DNA from: JAABRU01 sp964505535
GTDB lineage: Bacteria; Desulfobacterota; Desulfobacteria; Desulfobacterales; Desulfococcaceae
Assembly (NCBI GenBank): GCA_964505535.1
Contig: CAZDIU010000001.1
Location: forward strand, 1-64,000
Direction of reading: 5' to 3'
Length of the DNA stretch: 64,000 nucleotides
The translations under genes and the position numbers were made by a program. Numbering within the stretch: position 1 is the stretch's first letter; each line of letters starts with the position of its first letter. The notes under the pieces were generated by a model. It did no database searches, was not told the origin of the DNA, and worked only from the letters and a program-made list of their open reading frames with translations. This document shows positions 1-7,505 of the stretch, piece by piece.

Positions 1-257
1 ATATGGGAGGCTGCCAGTTCTGCTTTTATCACTTCCAGCGTTTTCCCGGTGAGTTCCGCCAGAGCTTCTGCTGCCATATTGTCGTTAATGGCCTTGTCAA
101 GCAGATGCCCAGCCGGAGGAGGCCCGAACCCTCTTTCTTCCGGCCCCGGATGTCCGCCGCGTCCCTGTCCCGCATAAGTCACAGCGCAGAGGCTCAGCAC
201 AAGCAGCGCTGCAACAGTGAAAATTCCTGTTTTTTTTCCACCGATGATGTTTTTCAT
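1..257 (-). CDS. small exported protein, partial (C-terminus beyond window)
   Basis: Reading the minus strand from the ATG at 257 gives an open frame to the window edge with no stop, so the C-terminus is missing. The start has a strong Shine-Dalgarno (AAGGAG at about 7 nt). Residues 1-30 are a classical signal peptide: MKNIIGGKK, then a hydrophobic stretch TVAALLVLSLCAVTYA. A Gly/Pro/Arg-rich linker follows, then a helical segment (LLDKAINDNMAAEALAELTG, TGKTLEVIKAEL) with short alternating helices. I do not recognise a named family; small periplasmic proteins of this layout are common in Desulfobacterales. It is most likely periplasmic. No function is assigned. Confidence 0.6.
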   Translation of the reverse strand, partial: MKNIIGGKKTGIFTVAALLVLSLCAVTYAGQGRGGHPGPEERGFGPPPAGHLLDKAINDNMAAEALAELTGKTLEVIKAELAASH

Positions 258-1057
258 GGTCATCTCCTTTTTTGATGAATGTTTTTGAAACCTGCGGCTT
301 CGTGAAAAAATACGGAAAACCGGGTGCAAAAACTGTTTTCCGCAAAATCTGAGGGGAATATAGCAGATGAATATGGAGAAATTTCGGAGGAAATGTGGAG
401 ATTTTATGGAGTTTCAGGCTGTGGGAAATTTTTGCCGTGTTTATTTTTTTTCTCCAGAAAAGATTGGGAATTACGCAGTTGCATTTTCAAGTGTCTGATT
501 TTTAAAAACCGGTTTTTTCCTGTGCAACATCCGCTTCCATAAAAATCAGCAGGTTAAAAATTCAACTGCGTAACTCCTGAAATTTGTTAAGTTTGATGAA
601 TCCGCAGAAAGTCTGTTTTTAAATTTTGCCTCATTCCGGCAAAAACCGGGATCATGGAATTTCCTGGTTTTTACGAGAGCATCAGATTTCCCGCACTGAA
701 CTGACAAGGATTTTTCAGCATGTAAAACATTTTGACTTGACAGATTCCCCTGCCTGTTCCTATTCTCTGCACATTGCACTGACTCCGCAGGGGCTGAGAT
801 CATGAGGAGAAATCGTCTGCGTTTGTGCAGCACCGGAAAAACGGGAAAATCTTTGACTGCGCGCAGATGACTGATGTCAGAAAAAAGGCCGTTCACAGTT
901 TACAGTCAATGCCGTTTCCGTAAGGGTGAAGGACTTCCAAACGGAAAGTTCGGGACGTGAAACAGTTCAGAAACACTGCCAGACTTTCAGTTCGGCATGC
1001 CATAATTTTCTTAAGGAAACAGCATTGGGTTTACAATCATAAAAACGGAGGTCTGAA
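258..1057. other. intergenic region without a supported gene
   Basis: About 800 bases between divergent genes. The ORFs on either strand lack ribosome sites and protein-like composition, so I call none. The stretch holds one inverted-repeat element (466-577). It presumably also holds the promoters of both flanking genes, but I could not single out a convincing -35/-10 pair. Confidence 0.5.
466..577. repeat. MITE-like element, family A, copy 1
   Basis: A 112-bp element bounded by inverted ends: GGGAATTACGCAGTTGCA at 466-483, and its imperfect complement ending in CAACTGCGTAACTCC at 577. The interior carries a CCGGTTTTT block. The reverse complement aligns well with 53965-54062, in front of the TcB-TcC gene, including a shared CTGATTTTTATGGAAGCG. 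The intact ends on this copy define the element; the other copy has lost one end. No coding capacity. Confidence 0.75.
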
Positions 1058-2587
1058 ATGAGACAGCATCTTTTTTTCTTCCTTGCGATCACACTGATTT
1101 TTTTTCATTCAGCAGCAGTTGAGCCGGTATCTGCCGCGGATATACGCGAATCTGCGGTTTCCGGCCGGTTTTACCCCTCTGATCCGGAGAAACTGTGGAG
1201 AGCGGTCCGGCATTTTCTGGATGCGGCTGTCCCGGCAAAAGGGGTGCGTCCCATTGCCATTGCCGCGCCCCATGCCGGGTATATCTATTCGGGCCAAATC
1301 TGCGCGGATGCATTTGCACAGGCCGCAGGCCATGCGTATGACCTGATTGTCCTGCTGGGAACCAATCATTCTGCACCCGGATTTCAGGGCATCTCTGTTT
1401 ATCCCAAAGGAGGATACCGGACCCCGCTGGGGGTGGCGGAGATTGACGAAAAAGCTGCTGCCGAACTTATGGCCGGAGGACAGGAGATTTCCTTTCACAG
1501 ATCTGCACATGAAAAAGAGCATTCTGTGGAGGTGATGATTCCCTTTGTGCAGACCCTTTTCCCTGGAGTGAAAATTCTTCCGGCCATTGTGGCAGCAGAG
1601 GATCCGGAAATTTGTGCGCGTTTTGGCAGAAAACTCGCGGAAGTGATCCGCAGCCGCAGAGCGCTGATAGTATCCAGCACGGATCTTTCCCACTATCCTG
1701 CATATGAGGATGCGGTTTCCACAGACCGGAATACCCTGGAAGCCATGATTTCCCTTGATCCTGATCGTTTGAATGCGGTTGTCCGGAAACAGGAAAGAAA
1801 AGGGATTAACAATCTTTCCACCTGCGCGTGCGGTCAGGCTCCGGTCATGGCCGTCATGTCCGCAGCCAGGGCATTGGGTGCCAATTGCGGACGGATTATC
1901 AGCTATGCCAATTCCGGTGATGCATCAGTGGGAAATCGGGATCGGGTGGTGGGATACGGAGCTGTGATGTTCACCGGTTCGGAAGACTGCACCGACAGAA
2001 TACCGGAACCGTTTGTTCCGGAATCCGACAGCCCGGCCTCTTTGAATGATTCCCAGAAAAAATCTCTGCTGGCCTTTGCCCGGAACACCATCGCACAGTA
2101 TCTGGATTCGGAAACTGTGCCTTTGGCGCGGGGATTTGACACAGAACTGCGGTATAAGCAGGGCGCGTTTGTCACCCTGAAAAAACAGGGGGATCTGCGG
2201 GGCTGCATCGGCCATATGGCCGTAGACCGTCCCCTTTGTCAGGTGGTGGGGGAAATGGCCCTGAGCGCGGCTTTTCAGGACAGCCGGTTCAGACCTCTTG
2301 CAGCCTCGGAACTGCCCCAGTGTGAAATTGAAATATCGGTGCTGACGCCTTTCCGGGAAGTGTCCGGGCCTGATCAGATTCTGGTGGGCAGAGACGGCGT
2401 TCTGATCCGCAAACAGGGAAGATCCGCTGTGTTTCTGCCCCAGGTGGCTCCGGAGCAGGGATGGAACAGGGAGGAAATGCTGGCCCATCTCTGCAAGAAG
2501 GCCGGACTGGCATCAGACGCATGGAAGGAGGACACCCGTTTCTTCACCTTTCAGGCAAATGTGTTCAGCGAGCATGAGTTCAAATAA
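1058..2587 (+). CDS. exported Memo-AMMECR1 fusion (AmmeMemoRadiSam proteins B and A)
   Basis: A 509-aa protein starting at an ATG with GGAGG 6 nt upstream. Residues 1-27 are a signal peptide (hydrophobic FFFLAITLIFFHSAA, cleavage near VSA-A). Residues 30-310 match the Memo family (class III extradiol-dioxygenase fold): PHAGYIYSG at 71-79, GTNH at 101-104, a His cluster at 147-155, STDLSHY at 197-203 and CACGQAP at 256-262 supply the conserved His/Cys positions. Residues about 325-508 are an AMMECR1 domain with its hallmark LRGCIGH at 380-386. In the AmmeMemoRadiSam system these two domains accompany a radical SAM enzyme; none is adjacent here. The biochemical role of the system is not established. 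The secretion signal is unusual, since Memo and AMMECR1 proteins are generally cytosolic. Confidence 0.88.
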   Translation: MRQHLFFFLAITLIFFHSAAVEPVSAADIRESAVSGRFYPSDPEKLWRAVRHFLDAAVPAKGVRPIAIAAPHAGYIYSGQICADAFAQAAGHAYDLIVLLGTNHSAPGFQGISVYPKGGYRTPLGVAEIDEKAAAELMAGGQEISFHRSAHEKEHSVEVMIPFVQTLFPGVKILPAIVAAEDPEICARFGRKLAEVIRSRRALIVSSTDLSHYPAYEDAVSTDRNTLEAMISLDPDRLNAVVRKQERKGINNLSTCACGQAPVMAVMSAARALGANCGRIISYANSGDASVGNRDRVVGYGAVMFTGSEDCTDRIPEPFVPESDSPASLNDSQKKSLLAFARNTIAQYLDSETVPLARGFDTELRYKQGAFVTLKKQGDLRGCIGHMAVDRPLCQVVGEMALSAAFQDSRFRPLAASELPQCEIEISVLTPFREVSGPDQILVGRDGVLIRKQGRSAVFLPQVAPEQGWNREEMLAHLCKKAGLASDAWKEDTRFFTFQANVFSEHEFK

Positions 2588-2702
2588 TGACGATATTCCC
2601 CTCTTGAGAAGGGGGAGGGCTGTGCCATTGCATTGTCAGAAGAGAAAAATCCTGCTGATAACAGCAGAAAATTCATACAAATTCTAAGGAGCAGAAAATA
2701 TC
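2588..2702. other. short spacer with CCCC/GGGG palindrome
   Basis: The spacer holds a small inverted repeat, CCCCTCTTGAGAAGGGGG at 2597-2614, which may act as a weak hairpin after the Memo-AMMECR1 gene. It is followed by the AAGGAG ribosome site (2687-2692) of the next gene. Confidence 0.4.
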
Positions 2703-4475
2703 ATGGAAGAACGAATCCGGTTTTATTCCGGGCCCTTCCGTCTGGAAGGACTTTTGGATCGCAGCGGAGGAGACAGAGGTGTCATCATTACGCATCCCCA
2801 TCCTCTGTACGGCGGCGACATGGACAATTTTGTGGTAAAAACCATTCTGGAAGGCTATCGGAAAAAGGGATATACCACCCTGCGATTCAATTTCAGGGGT
2901 GTGGAGGGCAGTGAAGGTTCTCATGAAGAGGATGGCATGGGAGAAGTGGAGGATGTGAAATCAGCCATTGCTTATCTGTATGCACAGGGAGTGAAAGAGG
3001 TGGAACTGGCCGGATATTCTTTCGGGGCCTGGGTCAATGCCCATATTGACTGCAAAGCGGAAAAAATTCACCGTATGCTCATGGTTTCTCCGCCTGTGGA
3101 TTTGCTGAGTTTTGAAAATGTGCAGACAATTGCCTGTCCCTGTCTGGCGGTCTGCGGAGACCGGGATGAATTCGCATCAGTGGAAAATGTCCGCAACACG
3201 CTCAGCCGCTGCAATCCGGATGCGGTTCTGAAAATCATCCCGAACAGCAATCATTTTTACAGTATCACAATGAAGAATCTGGAAGATTTTCTCAGGGAAC
3301 ATCTGGAACAGTGCAGACCTGTTTCCGTTCCGGAAAAAGCAGTTTTGCAGGCAGCGATTGATCTCAAACGGTTTTTCCGTGCGTGCAGTCCGGCCTGTCC
3401 TCTGGATATTTCCAAACCGGAAGATCGGAAATATTATATTGACTTCTCCCCTGTGCGTTCCGGCAGTCTGATCCGTGAACTCAAACGCACGATAACACTT
3501 TCAGACAAACCCGGTTTCCAGCTTTTCACGGGTCATGCAGGCTGCGGCAAATCCACAGAACTGCTGCGTCTGAAAAAAGAACTGGAGGACAGCGGTTATC
3601 ATGTGGTTTATGTTGCATCCGGCCAGGCTCCGGACATGAACAGCATCACTGATCTGCTGTGCACTGCTGCACGAAAGGTGAGCGAAAGTCTGAGTGAAAA
3701 AGGGATCGTTCTTACTGCACAACTGTCTGATCCGGGTGCAGAAGCAGGTAAGCCGGAAGCCGGAACCGGAAAACTTTCTGAGCGCATCAGCAAAGAAATC
3801 TTTGCCACAGCAGACCAGAATCTGAAAGAAAAGGGAAAGGCCGGGCTGGTGGTGATTGCGGATGCTCCGGAGCTTTGTCTGAAAAACGGGCAGAGTGCAG
3901 TGGAGGCATTCAAAAATCTGGCCTGCCACAGCATTTTCACTGTTCCCCTCAGCCTGATTTATTCCAGTGAACCGGAAAACCTGAATCAGGTTTTCGGCCT
4001 CAGACCCAAAGTGCTGGCAATGGTCCCGGTTCAGTCCAGAAATGGTGAACCCTGTGAAAAAGAAATGGATCTGCTCAAACAGATGATCATGGCAAGAGCT
4101 TTTCCGGATGCGGATGAGACGGAACGCATGAAACAGGTTCAGGCTGTATTTGAAAAACCGGAATTGCCGGAAACCCTCTGCCGCATGAGCGGGGGCAGTT
4201 TTTCCAATCTCATGCGTCTGCTTTTCAACTGTCTGCAAAAAAATGATCCGCCTTTTTCCCAGGAGATTGTCGAAGAAGTGCTGCGGGAAGAGCGGGATGA
4301 ACTGATGCGAAAAATGGAACCCCATGAAAAAGACCTGCTGCGGAAAGTGATGGAAAATCAGGCCGCGGCAGGAGAGAGAGAACGTGAATCTCTGCTGCGC
4401 AGTCACTTTATTTTTGAATATCAGGACAAAGACGGGGTATGGTTCAGCGTGAATCCCCTGCTGAATTTCTCATGA
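2703..4475 (+). CDS. alpha/beta-hydrolase fused to AAA-type ATPase
   Basis: 590 aa; AAGGAG lies 10 nt before the ATG. Residues 1-205 form a compact alpha/beta-hydrolase of the COG2945 kind. HPHPLYGG at 31-38 supplies an oxyanion-loop signature, GYSFG at 104-108 the nucleophile Ser106, GDRDEF at 152-157 the acid, and NSNHF at 181-185 the histidine, so the triad looks complete. Residues 225-590 are a P-loop ATPase module: Walker A GHAGCGKS at 267-274, followed by helices resembling the AAA modules that bacterial NTPase signalling proteins carry after variable effector domains. A hydrophobic strand ending in VVIAD near 390 is a plausible Walker B. There is no signal peptide, so it is cytosolic. 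The substrate is unknown. The fusion suggests an NTP-gated hydrolase, but that is inference. A palindrome follows the stop. Confidence 0.75.
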   Translation: MEERIRFYSGPFRLEGLLDRSGGDRGVIITHPHPLYGGDMDNFVVKTILEGYRKKGYTTLRFNFRGVEGSEGSHEEDGMGEVEDVKSAIAYLYAQGVKEVELAGYSFGAWVNAHIDCKAEKIHRMLMVSPPVDLLSFENVQTIACPCLAVCGDRDEFASVENVRNTLSRCNPDAVLKIIPNSNHFYSITMKNLEDFLREHLEQCRPVSVPEKAVLQAAIDLKRFFRACSPACPLDISKPEDRKYYIDFSPVRSGSLIRELKRTITLSDKPGFQLFTGHAGCGKSTELLRLKKELEDSGYHVVYVASGQAPDMNSITDLLCTAARKVSESLSEKGIVLTAQLSDPGAEAGKPEAGTGKLSERISKEIFATADQNLKEKGKAGLVVIADAPELCLKNGQSAVEAFKNLACHSIFTVPLSLIYSSEPENLNQVFGLRPKVLAMVPVQSRNGEPCEKEMDLLKQMIMARAFPDADETERMKQVQAVFEKPELPETLCRMSGGSFSNLMRLLFNCLQKNDPPFSQEIVEEVLREERDELMRKMEPHEKDLLRKVMENQAAAGERERESLLRSHFIFEYQDKDGVWFSVNPLLNFS

Positions 4476-4485
4476 TACAATAAAA

Positions 4486-4514
4486 GAAGTGCCAAACTGA
4501 TCGTTTGGCACTTC
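4486..4514 (+). terminator. hairpin after the hydrolase-ATPase gene
   Basis: A perfect 12-bp stem, GAAGTGCCAAAC / GTTTGGCACTTC, with a 5-nt loop starts 10 nt after the stop codon. A T-rich run follows at about 4523. The same AGTGCCAAACT palindrome recurs at 57174-57203 and in degenerate form at 17832-17887, so it may be a dispersed repeat recruited as a terminator. Confidence 0.6.
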
Positions 4515-4660
4515 ATGCGGAATTTTTTCTGTGTTCCAAACATATTAATGCCCATCCTCTTCCGGAATTATTTCCCCAGTAAGCTGTCTGTATTTTTTAA
4601 GTGTCCGAAAATCTCCTCCGTCCCCCTTTAAAAAAGAGGCAGATGGAGTGTCCGCCCCCC

Positions 4661-4695
4661 TTAAGTCAATGGTATTGAGGCAGAGCGTGGGAACA
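4661..4695. repeat. solo end of element family B
   Basis: TTAAGTCAATGGTATTGAGG followed by CAGAGCGTGGGAACA matches the right end of the 303-bp element at 7144-7446, with a few mismatches. Only one end is present here. Just before it lie a TGTCCGAAAATC motif and a CCCCCTTTAAAAA block that recur at 8681-8766. Confidence 0.6.
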
Positions 4696-4835
4696 GGAAA
4701 ACAGAAGTTCTTATTTTTCTGTGCAGGAGTATAGAATATTTCCTTTGTATCATTATGATTTTTTTTGCAGAGAGGTCATTCAGAAAGAAAACAGATAATT
4801 TTCTGACATGCCTGCAAATCTCCATAAAATTTTTC

Positions 4836-4864
4836 TTGACTTTTTGTTCGTGCATAGTTATTCG
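4836..4864 (+). promoter_or_regulatory. possible sigma-70 promoter for the GTPase cluster
   Basis: TTGACT (4836-4841) is separated by 17 nt from TATTCG (4859-4864), about 50 nt before the ATG at 4912. The -35 is good and the -10 poor. Placement at the head of the one-strand GTPase cluster is the main argument. Confidence 0.3.
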
Positions 4865-4911
4865 ATAAGGCTTTTTTAAAATTATTCTCAAACCAAAACA
4901 CAGGGGGAAAC

Positions 4912-5100
4912 ATGAGCGTAAAGGTCATTATCAGTGATATTCTGAAAAAACGGCATGACAGGGTGACAGCGTTGGAAGTGTTGCGCCGGGATCTGGGCGG
5001 ACTGGAAACCGCAGTTGAAAATCTCCTCAGTATTGCGGGGGGGGGGGGCAGGTTCCCGATGATTTTGCCTCAGTCACTTCATCCGTATCCAATGATCTGA
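4912..5100 (+). pseudogene. N-terminal fragment of the dynamin-like GTPase (frame broken at a poly-G tract)
   Basis: A good start (ATG at 4912 after AGGGGGAAAC) opens a frame whose first 41 residues (MSVKVIISDILKKRH..., LETAVENLLSIAG) look like the coiled-coil N-terminus of the following GTPase. At 5037-5048 twelve consecutive G residues shift the frame, and it stops at 5100. In the frame of the downstream gene the sequence after the tract reads sensibly without a stop (QVPDDFASVTSSVSNDLNG, then QEEISQLKTSLSNLIRRFKR) straight into the GTPase. One extra G, or two fewer, would join them into one protein of about 735 aa. This is therefore the 5' part of one interrupted gene rather than an independent gene. 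Confidence 0.75.
5037..5048. repeat. poly-G tract of 12 at the frameshift point
   Basis: Twelve Gs follow GC at codon 42 of the interrupted GTPase gene. With 10 or 13 Gs the two reading frames fuse; with 12 they do not. This is the classical form of a slipped-strand phase-variation switch, but also a typical place for a sequencing length error. The sequence alone cannot separate the two. Confidence 0.85.
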
Positions 5101-5174
5101 ACGGGGTTCAGGAAGAAATTTCCCAACTCAAAACCTCGCTTTCCAATCTGATCCGCCGGTTTAAACGGGAAACC

Positions 5175-7118
5175 GTGAACATCGGTGTTGCCGGAGCCGC
5201 CCGCCAAGGAAAAAGCACGCTTCTCCAGCGTATTTCCGGCCTGAAAGACACAGAAATCCCCACCTCAGACGAACTTCCCTGCACCGGAGCCAAAAGCCGC
5301 ATTTTCCATTCCGAAGGCCAGCCCCATGCCAAGATTGACTTTTACACGGAAAACGAATTTCTCAAAGAAATCATCCACACCTATTTTGATAAGCTGCATC
5401 TGCCCAAACCATCCTCTCTTGACAGTTTCTCCAAACCGCTTCCTCCGCCCAATGACAAAGACAGTGCAGACAGGAACCTGTACAACGCAATTTATGATCG
5501 CCTGAAAAAGATTCACAGCGCATTTCCCTCTTTCCGGGAATATCTGTCAAAACCTGCGGAAGTGCTGGAACTGAAAGATATTCCGGAATACGTGACCCAA
5601 AGTGAGGGCAGAACCAAATATCTTGCAGTCAAAACCGCCAATATTTTCACCAAATTTCCCCAGCAGGATGTCACCGGTCTGTGCCTGGTGGATTTGCCGG
5701 GACTGGAAGCCGCGCAGGGACATGAGAAAAAACTGGTGGATTCCCTTGAGCATGAAGTGGATGCCGTGATTCTGGTGAAAAAACCCAGCCCTGAAGGAAC
5801 CCAGTATGATTCGGATGATTACAGGGTGATTGATCTCATTGATCATGCAGTACGCGAAGTGGAACTCGCGGACTGGCTGTTCCTTGTTCTCAATCTGCTG
5901 GATAACGGTTCCAATGAAAAACAGGTGCAACTGCTGAAAAATGATCCGCCCAAAACCTTGAGCCGCTTCAATATCCTGACCGGAAACTGCAAAGATCCCC
6001 GGCAGGTGGAAAAGCAGGTTTTCTCCCCGGTTCTGACCCATCTGGAGAAGAATCTGGAAAAGATTGACCGGAAATTTGTCAAAGCCCTGTCTGAAAAAAT
6101 GAAAGGGATTTCAGACAGAATCAGCAAAACGGTGGAAGATTCCAAAGGAAAGCTGACGCCCCAGCAGGAAGACCGGAAAATCCATAGGGAATCTGATCGT
6201 CTGGTTCATAATTTCATTGAAAACATGAAAGGCAAAATGTCAAAACTCAGAAACAGAACATTCAACACCCTTCCGGAAATGAACAGTGAATTCAAATCCA
6301 GAATAGAAAGTATCTGTGAACTCGCAAAAGACAATTCGCTGATTCCGTCTGTGCAGAAACTTGAAGATAGATACGATGAAACCGGCGGATGGCCCAAAGC
6401 GGTTCAGGAGGAACTGCATTATATCCGTTCCGCTCTCAGCAAGTTCCTTGCGGATAAGATAGACGAATATCTTTCCGAACAGGTTCATACGGCACTCCGA
6501 AACGTTCTGGACGGCATTTTCAAAGATTCGGTTCATTCGCTTCTGACATCAGTTACAGATAATACCGACCCCTTTGATATGATCAGAGAAATACAGAAAC
6601 TCTTTGATCGCAAAGATCAGCCCATGCTGTACGACGCATTTAACTATATCACAGGATTCAATTTTTCCTACCACAATCATTTTCACCACAGGGTAAGGGG
6701 TGAAATGAAACGTTTTGATACAAGAGAAGGTTTTGACTTTGCCAAAAATATCATTCCGGAAGAAACCGGCAGCAAATCCGCTGAGGAAGTTGCAGGAGAA
6801 ATTGAAAGAGGTTTGCAGGTCAGTTACAGGGAAACCATTTATGACATCAGCAAAAAACTTGGTGAGGAAATGCAGACTGATCCCGGATATGCAATTTACT
6901 CACTGGTGGAGGAAATCGAAGATCGGCTGGTACGGCAGAAAGACATTGAATTTGAATGGCGGGATTTTCTGTATCAGGTGAGAGGCCGGATGTGGCCTGA
7001 AATTTTCAGCAAATTTGACCAGTATGCCGCATTCTGCCGGGACTGGCAGGGTTCGGCTGATGAAGTGCTGAAAAATATTCAAAAGGTCAAAAGCGAATTT
7101 GCCAAGATAGCGGGGTAA
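5175..7118 (+). CDS. dynamin-like large GTPase (main part, N-terminus out of frame upstream)
   Basis: 647 aa from a GTG at 5175, the first usable start in this frame; the natural protein most likely begins at 4912 (see the fragment there). All GTPase motifs are visible: P-loop GAARQGKS at 7-14, switch-I Thr in CTG at 36-38, DLPG at 173-176 and an NKxD-like NLLD at 240-243. A long, mostly helical stalk follows (about 290-640) with heptad-like stretches such as FVKALSEKMKGISDRISKT. The layout resembles bacterial dynamin-like proteins, though the G4 motif is degenerate. No transmembrane segment is seen. It heads a cluster with two more GTPases and an unknown partner, which suggests a shared NTP-driven process, possibly a defence or conflict system. 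That role is inference from context. A 303-bp repeat element separates it from the next gene. Confidence 0.75.
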   Translation: MNIGVAGAARQGKSTLLQRISGLKDTEIPTSDELPCTGAKSRIFHSEGQPHAKIDFYTENEFLKEIIHTYFDKLHLPKPSSLDSFSKPLPPPNDKDSADRNLYNAIYDRLKKIHSAFPSFREYLSKPAEVLELKDIPEYVTQSEGRTKYLAVKTANIFTKFPQQDVTGLCLVDLPGLEAAQGHEKKLVDSLEHEVDAVILVKKPSPEGTQYDSDDYRVIDLIDHAVREVELADWLFLVLNLLDNGSNEKQVQLLKNDPPKTLSRFNILTGNCKDPRQVEKQVFSPVLTHLEKNLEKIDRKFVKALSEKMKGISDRISKTVEDSKGKLTPQQEDRKIHRESDRLVHNFIENMKGKMSKLRNRTFNTLPEMNSEFKSRIESICELAKDNSLIPSVQKLEDRYDETGGWPKAVQEELHYIRSALSKFLADKIDEYLSEQVHTALRNVLDGIFKDSVHSLLTSVTDNTDPFDMIREIQKLFDRKDQPMLYDAFNYITGFNFSYHNHFHHRVRGEMKRFDTREGFDFAKNIIPEETGSKSAEEVAGEIERGLQVSYRETIYDISKKLGEEMQTDPGYAIYSLVEEIEDRLVRQKDIEFEWRDFLYQVRGRMWPEIFSKFDQYAAFCRDWQGSADEVLKNIQKVKSEFAKIAG

Positions 7119-7143
7119 GGTTTGTCTGAACAGTGATATTCCC

Positions 7144-7446
7144 TTGTTCCCACGCTCCGCGTCAATGCCATTAGGTTAAGAAAAGCCCTGAAAGGGCGGA
7201 TTGATACAGCCCAGGCCAGCGGCCTGGGAATACAGGATAAAAAAATGTGCCAAGCCCTGAAAGGGCGGATTATATAACGGTAACATTCCGGAATCATTTT
7301 TTAATGCGCCCTTTCAGGGCTTGAATTATATTTTATTCAATTTTCCCAGGGCTTTGCCCTGGGCTTTACCAATCCGCCCTTTCAGGGCTTTCCGTAACCA
7401 TGCCTTCTGCTTAACTTAATGGCATTGATACAGAGCGTGGGAACAA
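7144..7446. mobile_element. 303-bp inverted-repeat element, family B
   Basis: Bounded by 37-bp terminal inverted repeats, 7144-7180 and 7410-7446 (TTGTTCCCACGCTC at the left end, GAGCGTGGGAACAA at the right), with four mismatches. Inside are four copies of a palindromic GCCCTGAAAGGGCGGATT unit: two direct (about 7183-7202 and 7254-7273) and two inverted (about 7302-7321 and 7370-7389). There is also a CCCAGGGCTTTGCCCTGGG hairpin. It has no coding capacity, so it is a non-autonomous (MITE-like) or composite repeat. A solo right end lies at 4661-4695. Confidence 0.75.
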
Positions 7447-7505
7447 GGACTCATGGAAATCACTGAAATCATACAAATAACAGTTCAGACAGCAGAGGAG
7501 AACAC

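Noticed and set aside
546..896. Minus-strand ORF of 116 codons in the first intergenic region
   Set aside because: No ribosome site, no family features, and its 3' end overlaps the family-A element.
7180..7390. Repeated GCCCTGAAAGGGC units that might suggest a CRISPR array
   Set aside because: Spacing is irregular, the units are inverted as well as direct, there are only four, and they lie inside a larger inverted-repeat element.
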